Source of the DNA: Pseudooceanicola endophyticus
Lineage (GTDB): Bacteria; Pseudomonadota; Alphaproteobacteria; Rhodobacterales; Rhodobacteraceae
Assembly: GCF_018760365.1 (NCBI RefSeq)
Contig: NZ_JAHIAB010000006.1
Span: forward strand, 62,001 to 126,000
Reading direction: 5' to 3'
DNA length: 64,000 bases
Made by a program: the position numbers and the translations under genes. Positions within the stretch are counted from its first letter, which is position 1; every line of letters begins with the position of its first letter. Shown one piece after another: positions 8,338-17,405 of this stretch. The notes beneath the pieces are model-generated. The model did no database searches. It worked only from the letters and a program-made list of their open reading frames with translations, and had not been told where the DNA came from.

Positions 8338-8621
8338 CAGGCGTTTCCGTTCAGTCGGTCGCGCAGCAGCTTGCCGGTCTTGAAGAAGGGAACATGCTTC
8401 TCCTCGACATCGACGGCTTCGCCGGTGCGCGGGTTGCGGCCCGTGCGGGCGTCGCGCTGCTTCACCGAGAAGGCCCCGAAGCCGCGCAGTTCGACGCGGT
8501 TGCCCTTGGCCATGGCCTCGGTGATCTCCTCGAAGATGGTGTTCACGATCCGCTCCACATCGCGCTGATAGAGATGCGGGTTTTCGTCGGCAATCTTCTG
8601 GATCAGTTCAGAACGGATCAT
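8337..8621 (-). CDS. ihfB: Integration host factor beta subunit
   Basis: A 94-residue HU/IHF-family DNA-bending protein. The sequence begins [17 protein letters not shown], has [12 protein letters not shown] in the middle and the DNA-inserting beta arm [11 protein letters not shown], and ends with the helix [10 protein letters not shown]. The N-terminus and the [11 protein letters not shown] segment are characteristic of IHF-beta rather than HU. It heads the ihfB-lapA-trpF group, so it is probably transcribed from the 340-base region to its right. Confidence 0.95.
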   Translation of the reverse strand: MIRSELIQKIADENPHLYQRDVERIVNTIFEEITEAMAKGNRVELRGFGAFSVKQRDARTGRNPRTGEAVDVEEKHVPFFKTGKLLRDRLNGNA

Positions 8622-8964
8622 CTTTGGCAGTCTCCCCCGAGGCCTGTAAGGACTTTCACCTGATCAGACTATATGAGCTTTCTTTGCGCACGGGAACATC
8701 CTCTTCCGTCGCAGGATCCCGGAATCCGCAAGAAAAACCACCACTTCGGCGGAATCCGGGGGCGCAGACGCCTGCGGTTTGCGCGAATGCCCGCCGAAAC
8801 CGGGGCGAAACCCGTCGCCGGGCATGATTCGCAATGATTTCAAATCCCTGCCCCACCCAGCTTTGGCTCCGGGCCCAGGCGTCCGCCCCTGCCCCGCCGG
8901 AAACGAAAACGGCCCCGGGATGAACCCGGGGCCGTTCCGTTGACTTGCGTCAGGCGGGATCGCC
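8622..8964. other. Intergenic region between ihfB and rpsA
   Basis: Contains the rpsA terminator at its right side and presumably the ihfB promoter at its left. A CATATAGT stretch on the minus strand about 45 bases upstream of ihfB could be a -10 element, but no convincing -35 accompanies it. A 66-codon open frame here lacks a ribosome site and family resemblance and I do not call it. Confidence 0.5.
8901..8938 (-). terminator. Rho-independent terminator of rpsA
   Basis: A perfect 11-bp stem (ACGGCCCCGGG / CCCGGGGCCGT) with a 5-base loop. On the rpsA strand it is followed by TTTTCGTTT. Confidence 0.9.
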
Positions 8965-10644
8965 TCAGTTGTCGCCCTTCAGGGCCGCACCGAGGATATC
9001 GCCCAGCGACGCGCCGGAGACGGAGGAACCGTACTGTTCGACGGCCTCTTTCTCTTCCGCGATTTCGCGGGCCTTGATCGACAGGCCCAGGCGACGCGAA
9101 CGCGAGTCGACGTTGGTGACGCGGACGTCAACCTTGTCGCCGACGTTAAAGCGCTCGGGGCGCTGGTCGGCACGTTCACGCGACAGGTCGGAGCGGCGGA
9201 TGAAGGACTTCATGCCTTCGTATTCCACTTCGACGCCGCCTTCTTCGATGGCGGTGACGTTGACGGTGATGATGTCACCGCGCTTCACGCCGCCAACGGC
9301 CTCAGCGAACTTGTCGCCGCCGACGTTCTTGATGGAGAGCGAGATGCGCTCCTTCTCGATGTCGACTTCGGAGACAACGGCCTGAACCATGTCGCCCTTG
9401 CGGTAGTTCTGGATGGCATCTTCGCCACGCTCGTCCCAGGACAGGTCGGAGAGGTGAACCATGCCGTCGATGTCGCCCGGCAGGCCGACGAACAGACCGA
9501 ATTCGGTGATGTTCTTGACTTCGCCCTCGACAACGGTGCCTTCCGGGTGGGTCTCGGAGAAGACTTCCCACGGGTTGCGCATGGTCTGCTTGAGGCCCAG
9601 CGAAACGCGGCGCTTGGCCTGGTCGATTTCCAGGACCATGACGTCGACTTCCTGCGAGGTCGAGACGATCTTGCCGGGGTGCACGTTCTTCTTGGTCCAG
9701 GACATCTCGGAGACGTGGACCAGACCTTCGACACCGGGCTCCAGTTCGACGAATGCACCGTAGTCGGTGATGTTCGTGACGCGGCCGGCGTGGACGGAGG
9801 ACAGCGGGTACTTGGCGGCAACCAGATCCCACGGATCTTCCTGCAGCTGCTTCATGCCGAGGGAGATACGGTGGGTGTCCTTGTTGATCTTGATGACCTG
9901 GACCTTCACGGTCTCGCCGATCGACAGGATCTCGGACGGGTGGTTGACACGGCGCCATGCCATGTCGGTGACGTGCAGCAGGCCGTCGACGCCGCCGAGG
10001 TCGACGAAGGCGCCGTACTCGGTGATGTTTTTGACGACGCCCTCGACAGCCTGGCCTTCGGTCAGGTTGGCGATGACTTCAGCGCGCTGCTCGGCACGCG
10101 ATTCTTCCAGGATTGCACGACGCGAGACAACGATGTTGCCACGACGACGGTCCATCTTGAGGATCTGGAACGGCTGCTTGAGACCCATGAGCGGGCCGGC
10201 GTCGCGCACGGGGCGGACATCGACCTGGGAACCCGGCAGGAACGCAACGGCACCGCCGAGGTCGACCGTGAAGCCGCCCTTGACGCGACCGAAGATCGCA
10301 CCTTCGACGCGCTGGTCGTCGGCATATGCTTTTTCCAGGCGGTCCCATGCTTCTTCGCGGCGCGCCATCTCGCGGGAGATGACAGCTTCGCCACGGGCGT
10401 TCTCGGCAGCGCGAAGGTAAACTTCGACTTCGTCGCCGACAGCGATTTCAGGGGCTTCGCCGGGGTTAGCGAATTCTTTCAGATCAACGCGGCCTTCCAT
10501 CTTGTAGCCGACGTCGATGATGGCCTGGCCCGCTTCAACAGCGATCACCTTGCCTTTGACAACCGAACCTTCGTTCGGAGTGTCCATTTCGAAGCTTTCG
10601 TTCAGGAGGGCTTCGAATTCCTCCATCGTGGTGTTCTGAGCCAT
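8965..10644 (-). CDS. rpsA: 30S ribosomal protein bS1
   Basis: S1 recruits and unfolds mRNA on the 30S subunit. The 559-residue protein has six successive S1/OB-fold repeats, seen as recurring blocks such as GSVVKGKVIAVEAGQAIIDVG, VEGVVKNITEYGAFVDLGGVDGLLH, HAGRVTNITDYGAFVELEPG and VEGEVKNITEFGLFVGLPG. The two N-terminal repeats are more divergent, as is normal. A short C-terminal tail ends SLGDILGAALKGDN. cmk lies upstream in the same orientation, as in many proteobacteria, but here a nitroreductase gene is inserted between them. Confidence 0.98.
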   Translation of the reverse strand: MAQNTTMEEFEALLNESFEMDTPNEGSVVKGKVIAVEAGQAIIDVGYKMEGRVDLKEFANPGEAPEIAVGDEVEVYLRAAENARGEAVISREMARREEAWDRLEKAYADDQRVEGAIFGRVKGGFTVDLGGAVAFLPGSQVDVRPVRDAGPLMGLKQPFQILKMDRRRGNIVVSRRAILEESRAEQRAEVIANLTEGQAVEGVVKNITEYGAFVDLGGVDGLLHVTDMAWRRVNHPSEILSIGETVKVQVIKINKDTHRISLGMKQLQEDPWDLVAAKYPLSSVHAGRVTNITDYGAFVELEPGVEGLVHVSEMSWTKKNVHPGKIVSTSQEVDVMVLEIDQAKRRVSLGLKQTMRNPWEVFSETHPEGTVVEGEVKNITEFGLFVGLPGDIDGMVHLSDLSWDERGEDAIQNYRKGDMVQAVVSEVDIEKERISLSIKNVGGDKFAEAVGGVKRGDIITVNVTAIEEGGVEVEYEGMKSFIRRSDLSRERADQRPERFNVGDKVDVRVTNVDSRSRRLGLSIKAREIAEEKEAVEQYGSSVSGASLGDILGAALKGDN

Positions 10645-10892
10645 GAGGTCTCTGGGTTCCTAACTATGTGCTATACTGGCCGAGCGGTTGTCTCCGCCGG
10701 TCTTGGAATTGGTCATCTGAGCTGCCGCAATACAAAGAGGGCCGAAAGAGTGTTCCGACCCTGCTCGTCCCTGCATCGCGGCTTTTGCGCCTTGTCGACG
10801 GGGGCTCATTAGCGGCGTGGGGCCTGCAAATCAAGGAAAAAGGGCAGGACGGGGCCGGTTGTGCCGGCCGCCGCCCACGCGCCCCGGGGGAC

Positions 10893-11522
10893 TCAGCCGA
10901 TCTCGGTGACGAACTCGGACATCGGTTTGCGCACCTTGGCCATCGGGTAAAGCCAGTCGCCCTCGGTGTCGCGGGTGCCCAGCGGCAGCAGCACGACGCT
11001 GCGCAGGCCCTGCGCGCGCAGGCCCAGGATCTCGTCCACGGTGGCGGCATCGAAGCCGCCCATCGGGGTGCTGTCGACCTCAAGCTCGGCGGCAGCGGCC
11101 AGCGCGAAGCCCAGCCCGATGAAGGCCTGGTTGGCGGCATGGGCAAAGTTCGCCTCCGTGTCGCGCGACAGCAGGCGTTCTTTCAGGCGGTCGTAATAGA
11201 GGGTGATGCCCTCGCTCTTGCCGCGCGCGGCCTCGATGTCGGCGACGGTGTCGTCGATGCGGGCCTCGGTGAAGTCGTCCCAGGCGGCGAAGACCAGCAG
11301 GTGCGAGCATTCGGTGACCTGCGGCTGATCCATGGCGGCGGGGCGCAGGCGCGCGCGCAGCTCGGGATCGCGGATCAGGAAGACCCGGAAGGCCTGGATG
11401 CCGCTGGAGGTCGGCGCCATGCGGATCGCCTCGAGGATCTGCGCGATCTTCTCCTCGGGCACCGGGCGCGAGGGGTCCATCTTCTTGGTGGCGTAGCGCC
11501 AGTTCAGTCGGTCAAGGAACAT
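10893..11522 (-). CDS. Nitroreductase-family NAD(P)H-dependent oxidoreductase
   Basis: A 209-residue FMN protein of the nitroreductase family (NfsB-like). It starts MFLDRLNWRYATKKMDPSRP and contains the FMN-binding segments APTSSGIQAFRVFLI and the C-terminal MGGFDAATVDEILGL, ending with GDWLYPMAKVRKPMSEFV. The frame stays open 46 codons upstream, but that part has no family resemblance. Substrate is not predictable: quinones, nitroaromatics and flavins are all used by relatives. It interrupts the usual cmk-rpsA neighbourhood. Confidence 0.88.
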   Translation of the reverse strand: MFLDRLNWRYATKKMDPSRPVPEEKIAQILEAIRMAPTSSGIQAFRVFLIRDPELRARLRPAAMDQPQVTECSHLLVFAAWDDFTEARIDDTVADIEAARGKSEGITLYYDRLKERLLSRDTEANFAHAANQAFIGLGFALAAAAELEVDSTPMGGFDAATVDEILGLRAQGLRSVVLLPLGTRDTEGDWLYPMAKVRKPMSEFVTEIG

Positions 11523-11694
11523 GTTGGGGGTCCGTTTGCTGCGTCTGCGCGCAACATGGCCCCGCACGATCCCCGTTCCAAGAGGGGGCGGGGCGCGGAA
11601 ACGCCACGACATCCCGCCGCATTTCCCTTTCAAGGCAATGCCTTCAATCCCCCCGTGCATTCCGGAAGACCCGGCTGCGCATGGCCGCAGGGGC

Positions 11695-12303
11695 TCAGGC
11701 GCGGCGTGCCTCGATCTGGGCGCAGGCGGCAGCGACGGCGGCCTCGATGGTCATGGTGCTGGTGTCGATCAGCACGGCATCCTCGGCCGCCTTCATCGGT
11801 GCCGAGGCCCGGGCCGCATCGCGGGCATCGCGTTCGCGCAGCTCGGCCAGCACCCCTTCGAAGGTGACGTCATGCCCCTGCCCCAACATCTCTTCGTAGC
11901 GGCGCTGCGCCCGCACCTCGTCGGAGGCGGTGACGAAAAGCTTCACCTCAGCCTCGGGGCAGATCACCGTGCCGATGTCGCGCCCGTCCAGCACCGCGCC
12001 GCCCTGACGGCGGGCGAAGGCGCGCTGGAAATCGACCAGCGCCGCGCGGACCTCGGGGATGGCGGCCACCTGGGAGGCGGCCCGCGCCACGTCGGGACTG
12101 CGCAGATCGGGGCGCGCCAGATCCTCGGGCGTCAGGCTGCGGGCGGCCTCGATGGCTTCCAGCCCTTCCAGCAGCCGCGCCCCGGTGGCCCGGTAGAGCA
12201 GCCCGGTGTCGAGATGGGCCAGCCCGAAGGCCTCGGCCACGGCCCGGCTGATGGTGCCCTTGCCGGCCGCTGCCGGCCCGTCGATCGCCACGGTCAAACG
12301 CAT
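11695..12303 (-). CDS. cmk: Cytidylate kinase
   Basis: Cmk phosphorylates CMP and dCMP. The 202-residue protein starts [17 protein letters not shown], with the P-loop at residues 8-16. It then has the LDTGLLYRA substrate segment, [18 protein letters not shown] and the lid-like RERDARD region. I chose the ATG preceded by AGAGAG; an ATG seven codons upstream is less likely. aroA, cmk and rpsA lying in series is a widespread gene order. Confidence 0.96.
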   Translation of the reverse strand: MRLTVAIDGPAAAGKGTISRAVAEAFGLAHLDTGLLYRATGARLLEGLEAIEAARSLTPEDLARPDLRSPDVARAASQVAAIPEVRAALVDFQRAFARRQGGAVLDGRDIGTVICPEAEVKLFVTASDEVRAQRRYEEMLGQGHDVTFEGVLAELRERDARDAARASAPMKAAEDAVLIDTSTMTIEAAVAAACAQIEARRA

Positions 12304-12393
12304 GTCACTCTCTACCCTACGCATATTCTGAAATGTCTTTGGAGCGGGAAGTAAGCATCCTTCCGCCGCCCTGTCGAGGCGGTGACGTGTCGC

Positions 12394-13746
12394 CTATGCG
12401 GAAGCCTGCCCAAGGGATGCACCGAGCCCGGTCATCAGCGCCCCGAACTCCGGGAAGGAGGTGGCGATGGCGCGCCCGTCATCCACCGTCACCGGCGCCT
12501 GCGCGGCCAGCCCGAGGCAGAGGAAGGACATGGCGATGCGATGATCGAGGAAAGTCCGGACCGTCGCACCGCCGGGCACGCCGCCGGCACCGCGACCGGC
12601 GACCTGCCACCAGTCAGGGCCGGTTTCCACCGTCACGCCGCAGGCGCTCAGCCCTTCGGCCATGGCCGCGATCCGGTCGCTTTCCTTGACGCGCAGCTCG
12701 CTCACGCCGGGCATCTCGGTCACGCCGCTGGCGCAGGCCGCGACCACCGAGAGGATCGGGTATTCGTCGATCATCGCGGCGGCCCGTTCGGCCGGCACGG
12801 CGATGCCGCGCAGGTCGGGGGAATAGCGGGCGCGCAGATCGGCCACCGGCTCTCCGCCCTCGTCGCGGGGGTTTTCGAAGCTCAGGTCCGCGCCCATCTC
12901 GCGCAGGGTCTCGTACAGGCCGCCGCGGGTCGGGTTGAGGCCGATGCCCGGCACCAGCACCTCCGAGCCCGGTACGATCAGCGCGGCGCAGACGGCGAAG
13001 GCCGCCGAAGAGGGATCGCGCGGCACGGCAAGGCGCTGCGGGCGCAGCTCCGACTGGCCGGTCAGGGTGATGACGCGGCCCTCGGGGGTGTCCTCGGTGC
13101 GGATCCGGGCGCCGAACGCCGTCAGCATCCGTTCGGTATGGTCGCGGGTGGGGGTGGGTTCGATCACCACCGTTTCCCCGGGGGTGTTGAGGCCGGCCAG
13201 CAGCACGGCGCTTTTCACCTGCGCCGAGGCGACGGGCAGCCTGTAGCGCACCGGCACCGGCGCGCGGGCCCCGACCAGGGTCATCGGCAGGCGCCCGCGG
13301 GAGCGGCCATGGGCCTGCGCCCCGAAGAGGGCCAGCGGATCGGTGATGCGGCCCATGGGACGGCTGTTGAGGCTGGCATCCCCGGTGAAGGTCGCCCTGA
13401 TCGGACAGGTCGCCATGGCGCCCATGATCAGCCGCACGCCGGTGCCGGAATTGCCGCAGTCGATCACCTGGTCGGGCTCGGCAAAGCCGCCGGTGCCGGT
13501 GCCGTGGACGGACCAGCGGCCGGGGGCCTGGCGGGTCACCTCGGCGCCGAAGGCCCGCATGGCCGCGGCGGTGTGCAGCACGTCCTCGCCTTCCAGCGGG
13601 CCGGTGATCCGGGTTTCGCCCACCGAGAGGGCGCCCAGGATCAGCGCACGGTGGCTGACCGACTTGTCGCCGGGAATCGCGGCGGTGCCGGAGAGCGGCC
13701 CAGAAGGCCGGGCGGTCATCGGAACGGGAGTGCCGGGGGCGGTCAT
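12394..13746 (-). CDS. aroA: EPSP synthase (3-phosphoshikimate 1-carboxyvinyltransferase), class II-like
   Basis: AroA joins PEP to shikimate-3-phosphate in aromatic amino acid synthesis. The 450-residue protein has [81 protein letters not shown] and DHRIAMSFL. The pattern follows the class II enzymes of alphaproteobacteria such as the CP4 type. At the position where the glyphosate-tolerant CP4 enzyme has Ala (GNAATG), this protein has Gly (GNSGTG). The start follows GAGGAG. Confidence 0.96.
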   Translation of the reverse strand: MTAPGTPVPMTARPSGPLSGTAAIPGDKSVSHRALILGALSVGETRITGPLEGEDVLHTAAAMRAFGAEVTRQAPGRWSVHGTGTGGFAEPDQVIDCGNSGTGVRLIMGAMATCPIRATFTGDASLNSRPMGRITDPLALFGAQAHGRSRGRLPMTLVGARAPVPVRYRLPVASAQVKSAVLLAGLNTPGETVVIEPTPTRDHTERMLTAFGARIRTEDTPEGRVITLTGQSELRPQRLAVPRDPSSAAFAVCAALIVPGSEVLVPGIGLNPTRGGLYETLREMGADLSFENPRDEGGEPVADLRARYSPDLRGIAVPAERAAAMIDEYPILSVVAACASGVTEMPGVSELRVKESDRIAAMAEGLSACGVTVETGPDWWQVAGRGAGGVPGGATVRTFLDHRIAMSFLCLGLAAQAPVTVDDGRAIATSFPEFGALMTGLGASLGQASA

Positions 13747-13810
13747 GGGATCTCCTCAAGCGGTGAGAGGCCCCCGTGTTAACGCATGGGGCGGGGGCGG
13801 TCACGGGAAA

Positions 13811-13855
13811 AGGGGGGGCCTCCGGCGTGCCCCCGGGAGGGGCGTGCCGGAGGCG
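13811..13855 (-). terminator. Probable terminator after the SDR gene
   Basis: A long GC hairpin (GCCTCCGGC pairing with GCCGGAGGC, plus an inner GCCCC/GGGGC) lies just beyond the SDR stop. On that strand it is followed by a C run and TTTT. Confidence 0.65.
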
Positions 13856-13878
13856 GGGCATGCGCCCCGGCCCCGCGG

Positions 13879-14565
13879 CTACCAGGGCACCCGGTCACCG
13901 CGCCAGTCGTAGAAGCCGCCGCTGTCGGCGGGGCTGCGGGCGGCAATGACATCAAGGAGATGGCGTGCGGCCTCGGGCGGGGTAACCGCCGGGTGGCGGC
14001 CAAGGTAGGCGCGGGTCAGCGCGCTTTGCACCGTGCCGGGATGCAGCGCCAGGCAGATCGCCCGGGGATGGCTGCGCGCGACCTCGATCGCGGCGCCGTG
14101 GAGGATCTGGTTCAGCGCCGCCTTGGCCGCCCGGTAGCCGTACCAGCCGCCCAGACGGTTGTCGCTGATCGAGCCGACCCGGGCCGAGAGCACCGCCAGC
14201 ACCGCGCGGCGGTCCCGGGGCATCAGGCGCAGGGCGTGCTTGATCACCAGCGCCGGCCCCGTGGCGTTCAGCGCGAACTGTGCGGCCAGCGCCCCGGGAT
14301 CAAGCTGGGAGAGGCTTTTTTCCGGGCCCTGCCCCGCGATTTCAAGCGCGCCGGTGGCGCACAGGATCAGATCGAAGCCGGGATCGAGCGCCCCGAGATG
14401 GCGGGCAATGCTGGCCTCGGAGGCGAGGTCGAAGCCGTCGTCGCGCCGCGACAGGGCGGTGACCTGGCTGCCACCCTCGCGCAGCGCATCGACCAGCGCG
14501 CCGCCGATGGCACCGCTGGCCCCCAGCACCAGCGCCCTTTGCGGATGTTGCGATGAATCGTGCAT
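13879..14565 (-). CDS. Short-chain dehydrogenase/reductase
   Basis: A 228-residue SDR enzyme. It has the Rossmann nucleotide motif GASGAIGGALVDAL near the N-terminus, the FALNATGPALV region where the structural Asn sits, a Ser in LSARVGSISD and the catalytic YGYRAAK. The sequence looks most like the C-factor/CsgA-type group of SDRs. The start follows AGGAGG. Substrate cannot be inferred. It lies next to a TSUP permease in the same direction, 14 bases apart, so the two may be co-transcribed. Confidence 0.88.
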   Translation of the reverse strand: MHDSSQHPQRALVLGASGAIGGALVDALREGGSQVTALSRRDDGFDLASEASIARHLGALDPGFDLILCATGALEIAGQGPEKSLSQLDPGALAAQFALNATGPALVIKHALRLMPRDRRAVLAVLSARVGSISDNRLGGWYGYRAAKAALNQILHGAAIEVARSHPRAICLALHPGTVQSALTRAYLGRHPAVTPPEAARHLLDVIAARSPADSGGFYDWRGDRVPW

Positions 14566-14579
14566 CGGACCTCCTCTCC

Positions 14580-15323
14580 TCAGGCCAGAAGCTCTGCACC
14601 GCCCTTGATCAGCAGGATCACCGACAGGGCGAGCAGGAAGACCTGGATGATCTTCATGTAGAGCGCCTGGGGCAGGATATGCGTGAGCCAGCGCCCGATG
14701 AAGGTGCCGCCCACCCCGAAGACCACCAGACCGGCGATCAGCCCCCAGTTCAGCCCGTCGAGCTGGCCGATGGCCCAGTAGGCCGGCAGCTTGGCGAGGT
14801 TGCCGATGGCGAAGCTGATCGCGATGGTTCCGGCGAATTCGAACTTCGGCAGGCGCTGCGGCAGCAGGTAGGCCTGGACCGGCGGCGCCCCGGAATGGGT
14901 GATGAAGCTGGCAATGCCGGTGATCGTGCCCCAGAAGAGACCCGGGACCAGCCGGGCCTCGGACACCTCATCGAGATGGCGGCGCATCCAGCTGCGCGTC
15001 ACGTACCAGACCCCGATCAGCCCGGTGAAGATCAGCAGCAGCCCCTCAGAGCTCCAGGGGGTGATCAGCATCGCCAGGAAGACCCCGAAGAGGATCGAGG
15101 GCACCAGGATCGCCACGTTGCGCCGCGAGAAATCCTTGCGGTAGAGCCAGACGCCGATCCAGTCGGTGACGATATAGACCGGCAGCAGGGTGGCGGCGGC
15201 AGTGATCGGGTTCATGAACAGCGCCAGCATCGGCACGGCAATGGCCGCCGCCGAGGCGAGGCCACCCTTGGAGACCCCCACGATCAGCGCGGCGAGCAGC
15301 AGCAGGACAGTCTGGTCGGTCAT
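14580..15323 (-). CDS. TSUP-family membrane permease (TauE/SafE type)
   Basis: A 247-residue integral membrane protein of the TauE/SafE (TSUP) family, which moves small organosulfur or organic anions. It begins MTDQTVLLLLAALIVGVSKGG, and the GVSKGGLA element and the internal repeat near GLIAGLVVFGVGGTFIGRWL are family marks. About eight hydrophobic helices are visible. The frame remains open far upstream, but the start at MTDQTV with AAGG upstream fits the family. Substrate is unknown (sulfite, sulfoacetate, taurine derivatives or others). Confidence 0.85.
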   Translation of the reverse strand: MTDQTVLLLLAALIVGVSKGGLASAAAIAVPMLALFMNPITAAATLLPVYIVTDWIGVWLYRKDFSRRNVAILVPSILFGVFLAMLITPWSSEGLLLIFTGLIGVWYVTRSWMRRHLDEVSEARLVPGLFWGTITGIASFITHSGAPPVQAYLLPQRLPKFEFAGTIAISFAIGNLAKLPAYWAIGQLDGLNWGLIAGLVVFGVGGTFIGRWLTHILPQALYMKIIQVFLLALSVILLIKGGAELLA

Positions 15324-15604
15324 CAGGAGGCCTTGGCAGGGAGAGGGATGGCGCCACCCTGCGACGGCGCGGCGCCGGCGTCCAGATCCCTTGCGCCCCG
15401 CGTCGGCAGGCGCAGAGCATCGGGCGCCGACCATGACGCCCGACCATGGCAGGCGGGGGCCTCCGGCGGGGATATTTCTGGCCAGATGAAAGAGCCGGGG
15501 CGGTGCGGGATGGCTGGGGCTTTCCTTGAGGTTACAGGGATCTTTGCAGATGCGGCGTATTTTTCGCCTTCCCTTCGGAAAGATCCTTGGGTAAGCACGG
15601 GGCC
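15324..15604. other. Intergenic region upstream of the leuA leader
   Basis: Holds one copy of the dispersed core repeat near its middle and presumably the promoters of the TSUP gene (minus) and leuA (plus). A TTGAGG about 80 bases before the leader ATG could be a -35, but no clear -10 goes with it. No gene is seen. Confidence 0.4.
15464..15500. repeat. Dispersed core repeat, solitary copy
   Basis: The sequence GGCGGGGATATTTCT followed by GGCCAGATGAAAGAGCC matches the core of the other copies. The flanking G/C-run hairpin is reduced to a degenerate G-rich stretch. It is the only copy located between divergent genes rather than behind a gene. Confidence 0.7.
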
Positions 15605-15688
15605 ATGACGATCCAGGCACATATCCCCAATGCACCGCGCCCCCAGGGCGTGCTTCGTGCTTGCCTGCTTCTCCTAATCCGCCTCTGA
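15605..15688 (+). CDS. Leucine leader peptide of leuA (attenuator peptide)
   Basis: A 27-codon open frame beginning MTIQAHIPNAPRPQG and ending VLRACLLLLIRL, then TGA. Four consecutive leucine codons of four different types (CTG CTT CTC CTA) lie near the end, flanked by further CTT and CTC leucines. That enrichment directly before leuA is the signature of a ribosome-mediated attenuator. GGGG lies a few bases before the ATG. The stop codon falls in the left arm of the strong hairpin that follows. By analogy with known Leu-operon leaders, ribosome stalling at the Leu run when leucyl-tRNA is scarce would change folding downstream. I found this by reading; it is too short for routine gene calling. 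Confidence 0.8.
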   Translation: MTIQAHIPNAPRPQGVLRACLLLLIRL

Positions 15689-15743
15689 GCGTGCCGTTAA
15701 GGCGCGACTCGCTCAGAGGACATGCCGTTTCGCGCCAAGGCAT
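15682..15743 (+). promoter_or_regulatory. Alternative hairpins of the leuA leader (attenuator)
   Basis: A perfect 10-bp stem CCTCTGAGCG / CGCTCAGAGG (15682-15691 with 15710-15719) begins at the leader stop codon. A second hairpin ATGCC / GGCAT (15722-15743) ends three bases before the AGGAG preceding leuA. A competing pairing GGCGCG (15701-15706) with CGCGCC (15731-15736) would exclude both. No long T run follows the first stem, so control may act on translation initiation as much as on termination. Confidence 0.65.
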
Positions 15744-15769
15744 TCAGGAGAACGAAAGAGAGAAATCCC

Positions 15770-17350
15770 ATGACCAATACCATCGTCCCCGCCGATCCCG
15801 GCCGCGTCCTCATTTTCGACACCACGCTTCGTGACGGCGAACAGTCGCCCGGCGCGACCATGACCCATGAAGAGAAGCTCGAGATCGCGGAGATGCTCGA
15901 CGAGATGGGTGTCGACATCATCGAAGCCGGCTTCCCGATCGCCTCGGAAGGCGATTTCGCCGCCGTGTCCGAGATCTCCAAGCGGTCCAAGGACGCGGTG
16001 ATCTGCGGCCTCTCGCGCGCCAACTTCAAGGATATCGATCGCTGCTGGGAGGCCGTGAAACACGCCGCCAAACCGCGCATCCACACCTTCATCGGCACCT
16101 CGCCGCTGCACCGCGCCATCCCGAACCTGACCATGGACGAGATGGCCGAGCGCATCCACGAAACGGTGACCCATGCCCGCAACCTCTGCGACAACGTGCA
16201 GTGGTCGCCGATGGATGCCACCCGGACCGAGCATGACTACCTGTGCCGCGTCGTCGAGATCGCCATCAAGGCCGGCGCCACCACGATCAACATTCCCGAC
16301 ACCGTGGGCTATACCGCGCCGAAGGAAAGCGCCGAGCTGATCCGCATGCTGCTGGAGCGCGTGCCGGGTGCGGACGAGATCATCTTTGCCACCCACTGCC
16401 ACAACGACCTTGGCATGGCGACGGCGAACAGCCTGGCCGCCGTCGAGGCAGGCGCCCGCCAGATCGAATGCACGATCAACGGCCTGGGCGAACGCGCCGG
16501 CAACACCGCGCTGGAAGAGGTGGTGATGGCGCTGAAGGTGCGCCACGACATCATGCCCTTCACCACGGGCGTTGAATCGAAGAAGCTGATGAACATCTCG
16601 CGCCGCGTCGCGGCGGTGTCGGGCTTCCCGGTGCAGTTCAACAAGGCCATCGTCGGCAAGAACGCCTTCGCGCATGAAAGCGGCATCCACCAGGACGGCA
16701 TGCTGAAGAACGCCGAGACCTTCGAGATCATGCGCCCCGAGGACGTGGGCCTTGCCGCGACCAACCTCGTGATGGGCAAGCACTCGGGCCGTGCGGCGCT
16801 GCGCGACAAGCTCAAGCAGCTCGGCATCGAGGTGGGGGACAACCAGCTGAAGGACATCTTCGTGCGGTTCAAGGACCTCGCCGACCGCAAGAAGGAAGTC
16901 TACGACGACGACATCCTCGCACTTGTGCGGGTGTCCGAGGACGCGACCCCGGACCACCTGGTGCTGAAGGACCTGCGCGTCGTCTGCGGCACCGGCGGCC
17001 AGTCCGCCGACATGGTGATGACCGTGGATGGCGTGGAGAAATCCGCCTCGACCACTGGCGACGGCCCGGTCGATGCGGCCTTCAATGCGGTGAAGGAGAT
17101 CTTCCCGCATGGCGCCAAGCTGGAGCTTTACCAGGTTTCGGCCGTCACCAAGGGTACCGATGCCCAGGCGACCGTCTCGGTGCGGCTGAACGAGGATGGC
17201 CGCATCGTCACCGGCTCCAACGCCGATACCGATACGGTGGTGGCGAGCGTGAAGGCCTATATCCACGCGCTGAACCGCCTGATCGTGCGGCGCGGCAAGG
17301 TGGGTGCGGGCGCCGATGCGCGCGAGATCAGCTACAAGGACGCCGGCTGA
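15770..17350 (+). CDS. leuA: 2-isopropylmalate synthase
   Basis: LeuA makes 2-isopropylmalate from acetyl-CoA and 2-ketoisovalerate, the committed step to leucine. The 526-residue protein has the TIM-barrel catalytic domain (FDTTLRDGEQSPGATM near the N-terminus, the metal motif ATHCHNDLGMA, HESGIHQDGML and GKHSGRAAL). A C-terminal LeuA regulatory domain (GDGPVDAAFNAV, ATVSVRLNEDGR) is where leucine binds for feedback inhibition in this family. The start MTNTIVPADPG has GAGAG upstream; an in-frame ATG 16 codons earlier lies inside the leader hairpin and is less likely. The leader peptide indicates leucine attenuation. Confidence 0.97.
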   Translation: MTNTIVPADPGRVLIFDTTLRDGEQSPGATMTHEEKLEIAEMLDEMGVDIIEAGFPIASEGDFAAVSEISKRSKDAVICGLSRANFKDIDRCWEAVKHAAKPRIHTFIGTSPLHRAIPNLTMDEMAERIHETVTHARNLCDNVQWSPMDATRTEHDYLCRVVEIAIKAGATTINIPDTVGYTAPKESAELIRMLLERVPGADEIIFATHCHNDLGMATANSLAAVEAGARQIECTINGLGERAGNTALEEVVMALKVRHDIMPFTTGVESKKLMNISRRVAAVSGFPVQFNKAIVGKNAFAHESGIHQDGMLKNAETFEIMRPEDVGLAATNLVMGKHSGRAALRDKLKQLGIEVGDNQLKDIFVRFKDLADRKKEVYDDDILALVRVSEDATPDHLVLKDLRVVCGTGGQSADMVMTVDGVEKSASTTGDGPVDAAFNAVKEIFPHGAKLELYQVSAVTKGTDAQATVSVRLNEDGRIVTGSNADTDTVVASVKAYIHALNRLIVRRGKVGAGADAREISYKDAG

Positions 17351-17373
17351 TCCCGGCGCCATTGCGATTGCGG

Positions 17374-17405
17374 AAAGGCCCGGAGCACTGCTCCGGGCCT
17401 TTTTC
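17374..17405 (+). terminator. Rho-independent terminator of leuA
   Basis: Stem AGGCCCGGAGC / GCTCCGGGCCT with a very short loop, followed by TTTTT. It reaches the stop region of the convergent EamA gene. Confidence 0.9.

Noticed and set aside
8656-8856. Minus-strand 66-codon open frame between ihfB and rpsA
   Set aside because: No ribosome site, Arg/Phe-rich composition typical of noise, and no recognisable family.
12382-13782. Plus-strand open frame of 466 codons opposite aroA
   Set aside because: Antisense to a clear EPSP synthase; composition is His/Gly/Ala-rich noise with no motif.
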